From assembly GCA_947501565.1 (NCBI GenBank), contig CANMWJ010000001.1, forward strand, positions 62,001-126,000: a stretch of 64,000 nt of DNA, given 5' to 3'. The stretch's first letter is position 1; each line of letters opens with the position of its first letter. The notes beneath the pieces are model-generated. The model did not search any database and was not told the DNA's origin. It saw only the letters and a list, made by a program, of their open reading frames with translations. The DNA is from an uncultured Marinobacterium sp. Lineage in GTDB: Bacteria; Pseudomonadota; Gammaproteobacteria; Pseudomonadales; Balneatricaceae. A program made the translations under genes and the position numbers. Below are positions 63,852-64,000 of this stretch, piece by piece.

Positions 63852-64000
63852 GTGCAAGATTTCATCGAAGATATCGATCCTGTAGAAACGCAAGAGTGGC
63901 TGGATGCCCTGGAGTCGGTTGCCAAAAACGAAGGCGACGACCGCGCGCGTTTCATCCTGGGTGAACTGGGTAAAAAAGCTACCGACATGGGTGTAGCGTC
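63852..64000 (+). CDS. aceE: Pyruvate dehydrogenase E1 component, N-terminal part (runs off the right edge)
   Basis: The first 49 codons are inside the window. The start is GTG at 63852-63854, with GAGAAGG just upstream. The translation (DFIEDIDPVETQEWLDALESVAKNEG, then DDRARFILGELGKKATDMGV) matches the beginning of homodimeric AceE, which starts with the DxDPxETxEWLxAxESV segment that contacts the E2 core. Thiamine-binding parts lie outside the window. Position directly after pdhR is the usual order. Confidence 0.92.
   Translation, partial: MQDFIEDIDPVETQEWLDALESVAKNEGDDRARFILGELGKKATDMGVA

Overview
The window is 64 kb of chromosome from a gammaproteobacterium, most likely a marine member of the Oceanospirillales/Pseudomonadales (Marinobacterium- or Neptunomonas-like). 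This is inferred from gene order and protein character; no database was searched. Supporting points are the order ubiG-mupP-yciK next to gyrA-serC-pheA-hisC-(tyrA-aroA fusion)-cmk-rpsA-ihfB-lapAB-pyrF, a bioBFHCD operon with bioA elsewhere, and pdhR in front of aceE. Coding density is high and nearly all genes are housekeeping. I saw no rRNA, tRNA, CRISPR array, prophage or insertion sequence.

Layout. 1-10 kb: the 5' part of bioA, a SLAC1/TehA-type transporter, a four-gene copper-type RiPP cluster (hvfA precursor with twelve EGKCG motifs, hvfB MNIO enzyme, hvfC partner, hvfX DoxX membrane protein), a double-receiver GGDEF protein, trmO, a TauE exporter, a Spo0M-like arrestin, a LOG-family hydrolase and comF. 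10.3-15 kb: the bioBFHCD operon behind a near-consensus sigma70 promoter. 15-20 kb: a small rod-like protein with a SprA-type metalloprotease, then ybfF, fklB, an M23 peptidase and xseA. 20-29.4 kb: guaB-guaA, tadA, mltF, purL. 29.4-32 kb: an AT-rich island with a heptanucleotide tandem repeat in front of a large Ig-like, calcium-loop-bearing lipoprotein; this is the most foreign-looking part of the window. 32-40 kb: rhodanese/DsrE pair, OmpA-like protein, yciI, yciB, rnm, yciO, hns, rluB, yciK, mupP, ubiG. 40-54 kb: the gyrA to comEA block, all on the plus strand. 54-64 kb: ROK kinase, AEC transporter, universal stress protein, FAD/Fe-S D-lactate dehydrogenase, a TRAP transporter, pdhR, and the start of aceE.

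How the genes work together. The biotin genes form one pathway from pimeloyl-ACP ester to biotin, lacking only the remainder of bioA beyond the edge. The hvf genes form a complete precursor/maturase/partner/membrane set, with an attenuator between the abundant precursor and its enzymes. At the right end, three perfect ATTGGT-N3-ACCAAT operators in the dctP-pdhR intergenic region tie a 2-oxoacid/lactate TRAP transporter and pdhR itself to one pyruvate-sensing repressor, with a D-lactate dehydrogenase downstream and pyruvate dehydrogenase on the other side. A different palindrome, TGTAGT-N3-ACTACA, sits in front of aceE.

The best candidates for something beyond routine annotation are the hvf cluster, the PdhR-controlled pyruvate/lactate module with the unexplained aceE palindromes, and the repeat-preceded lipoprotein.
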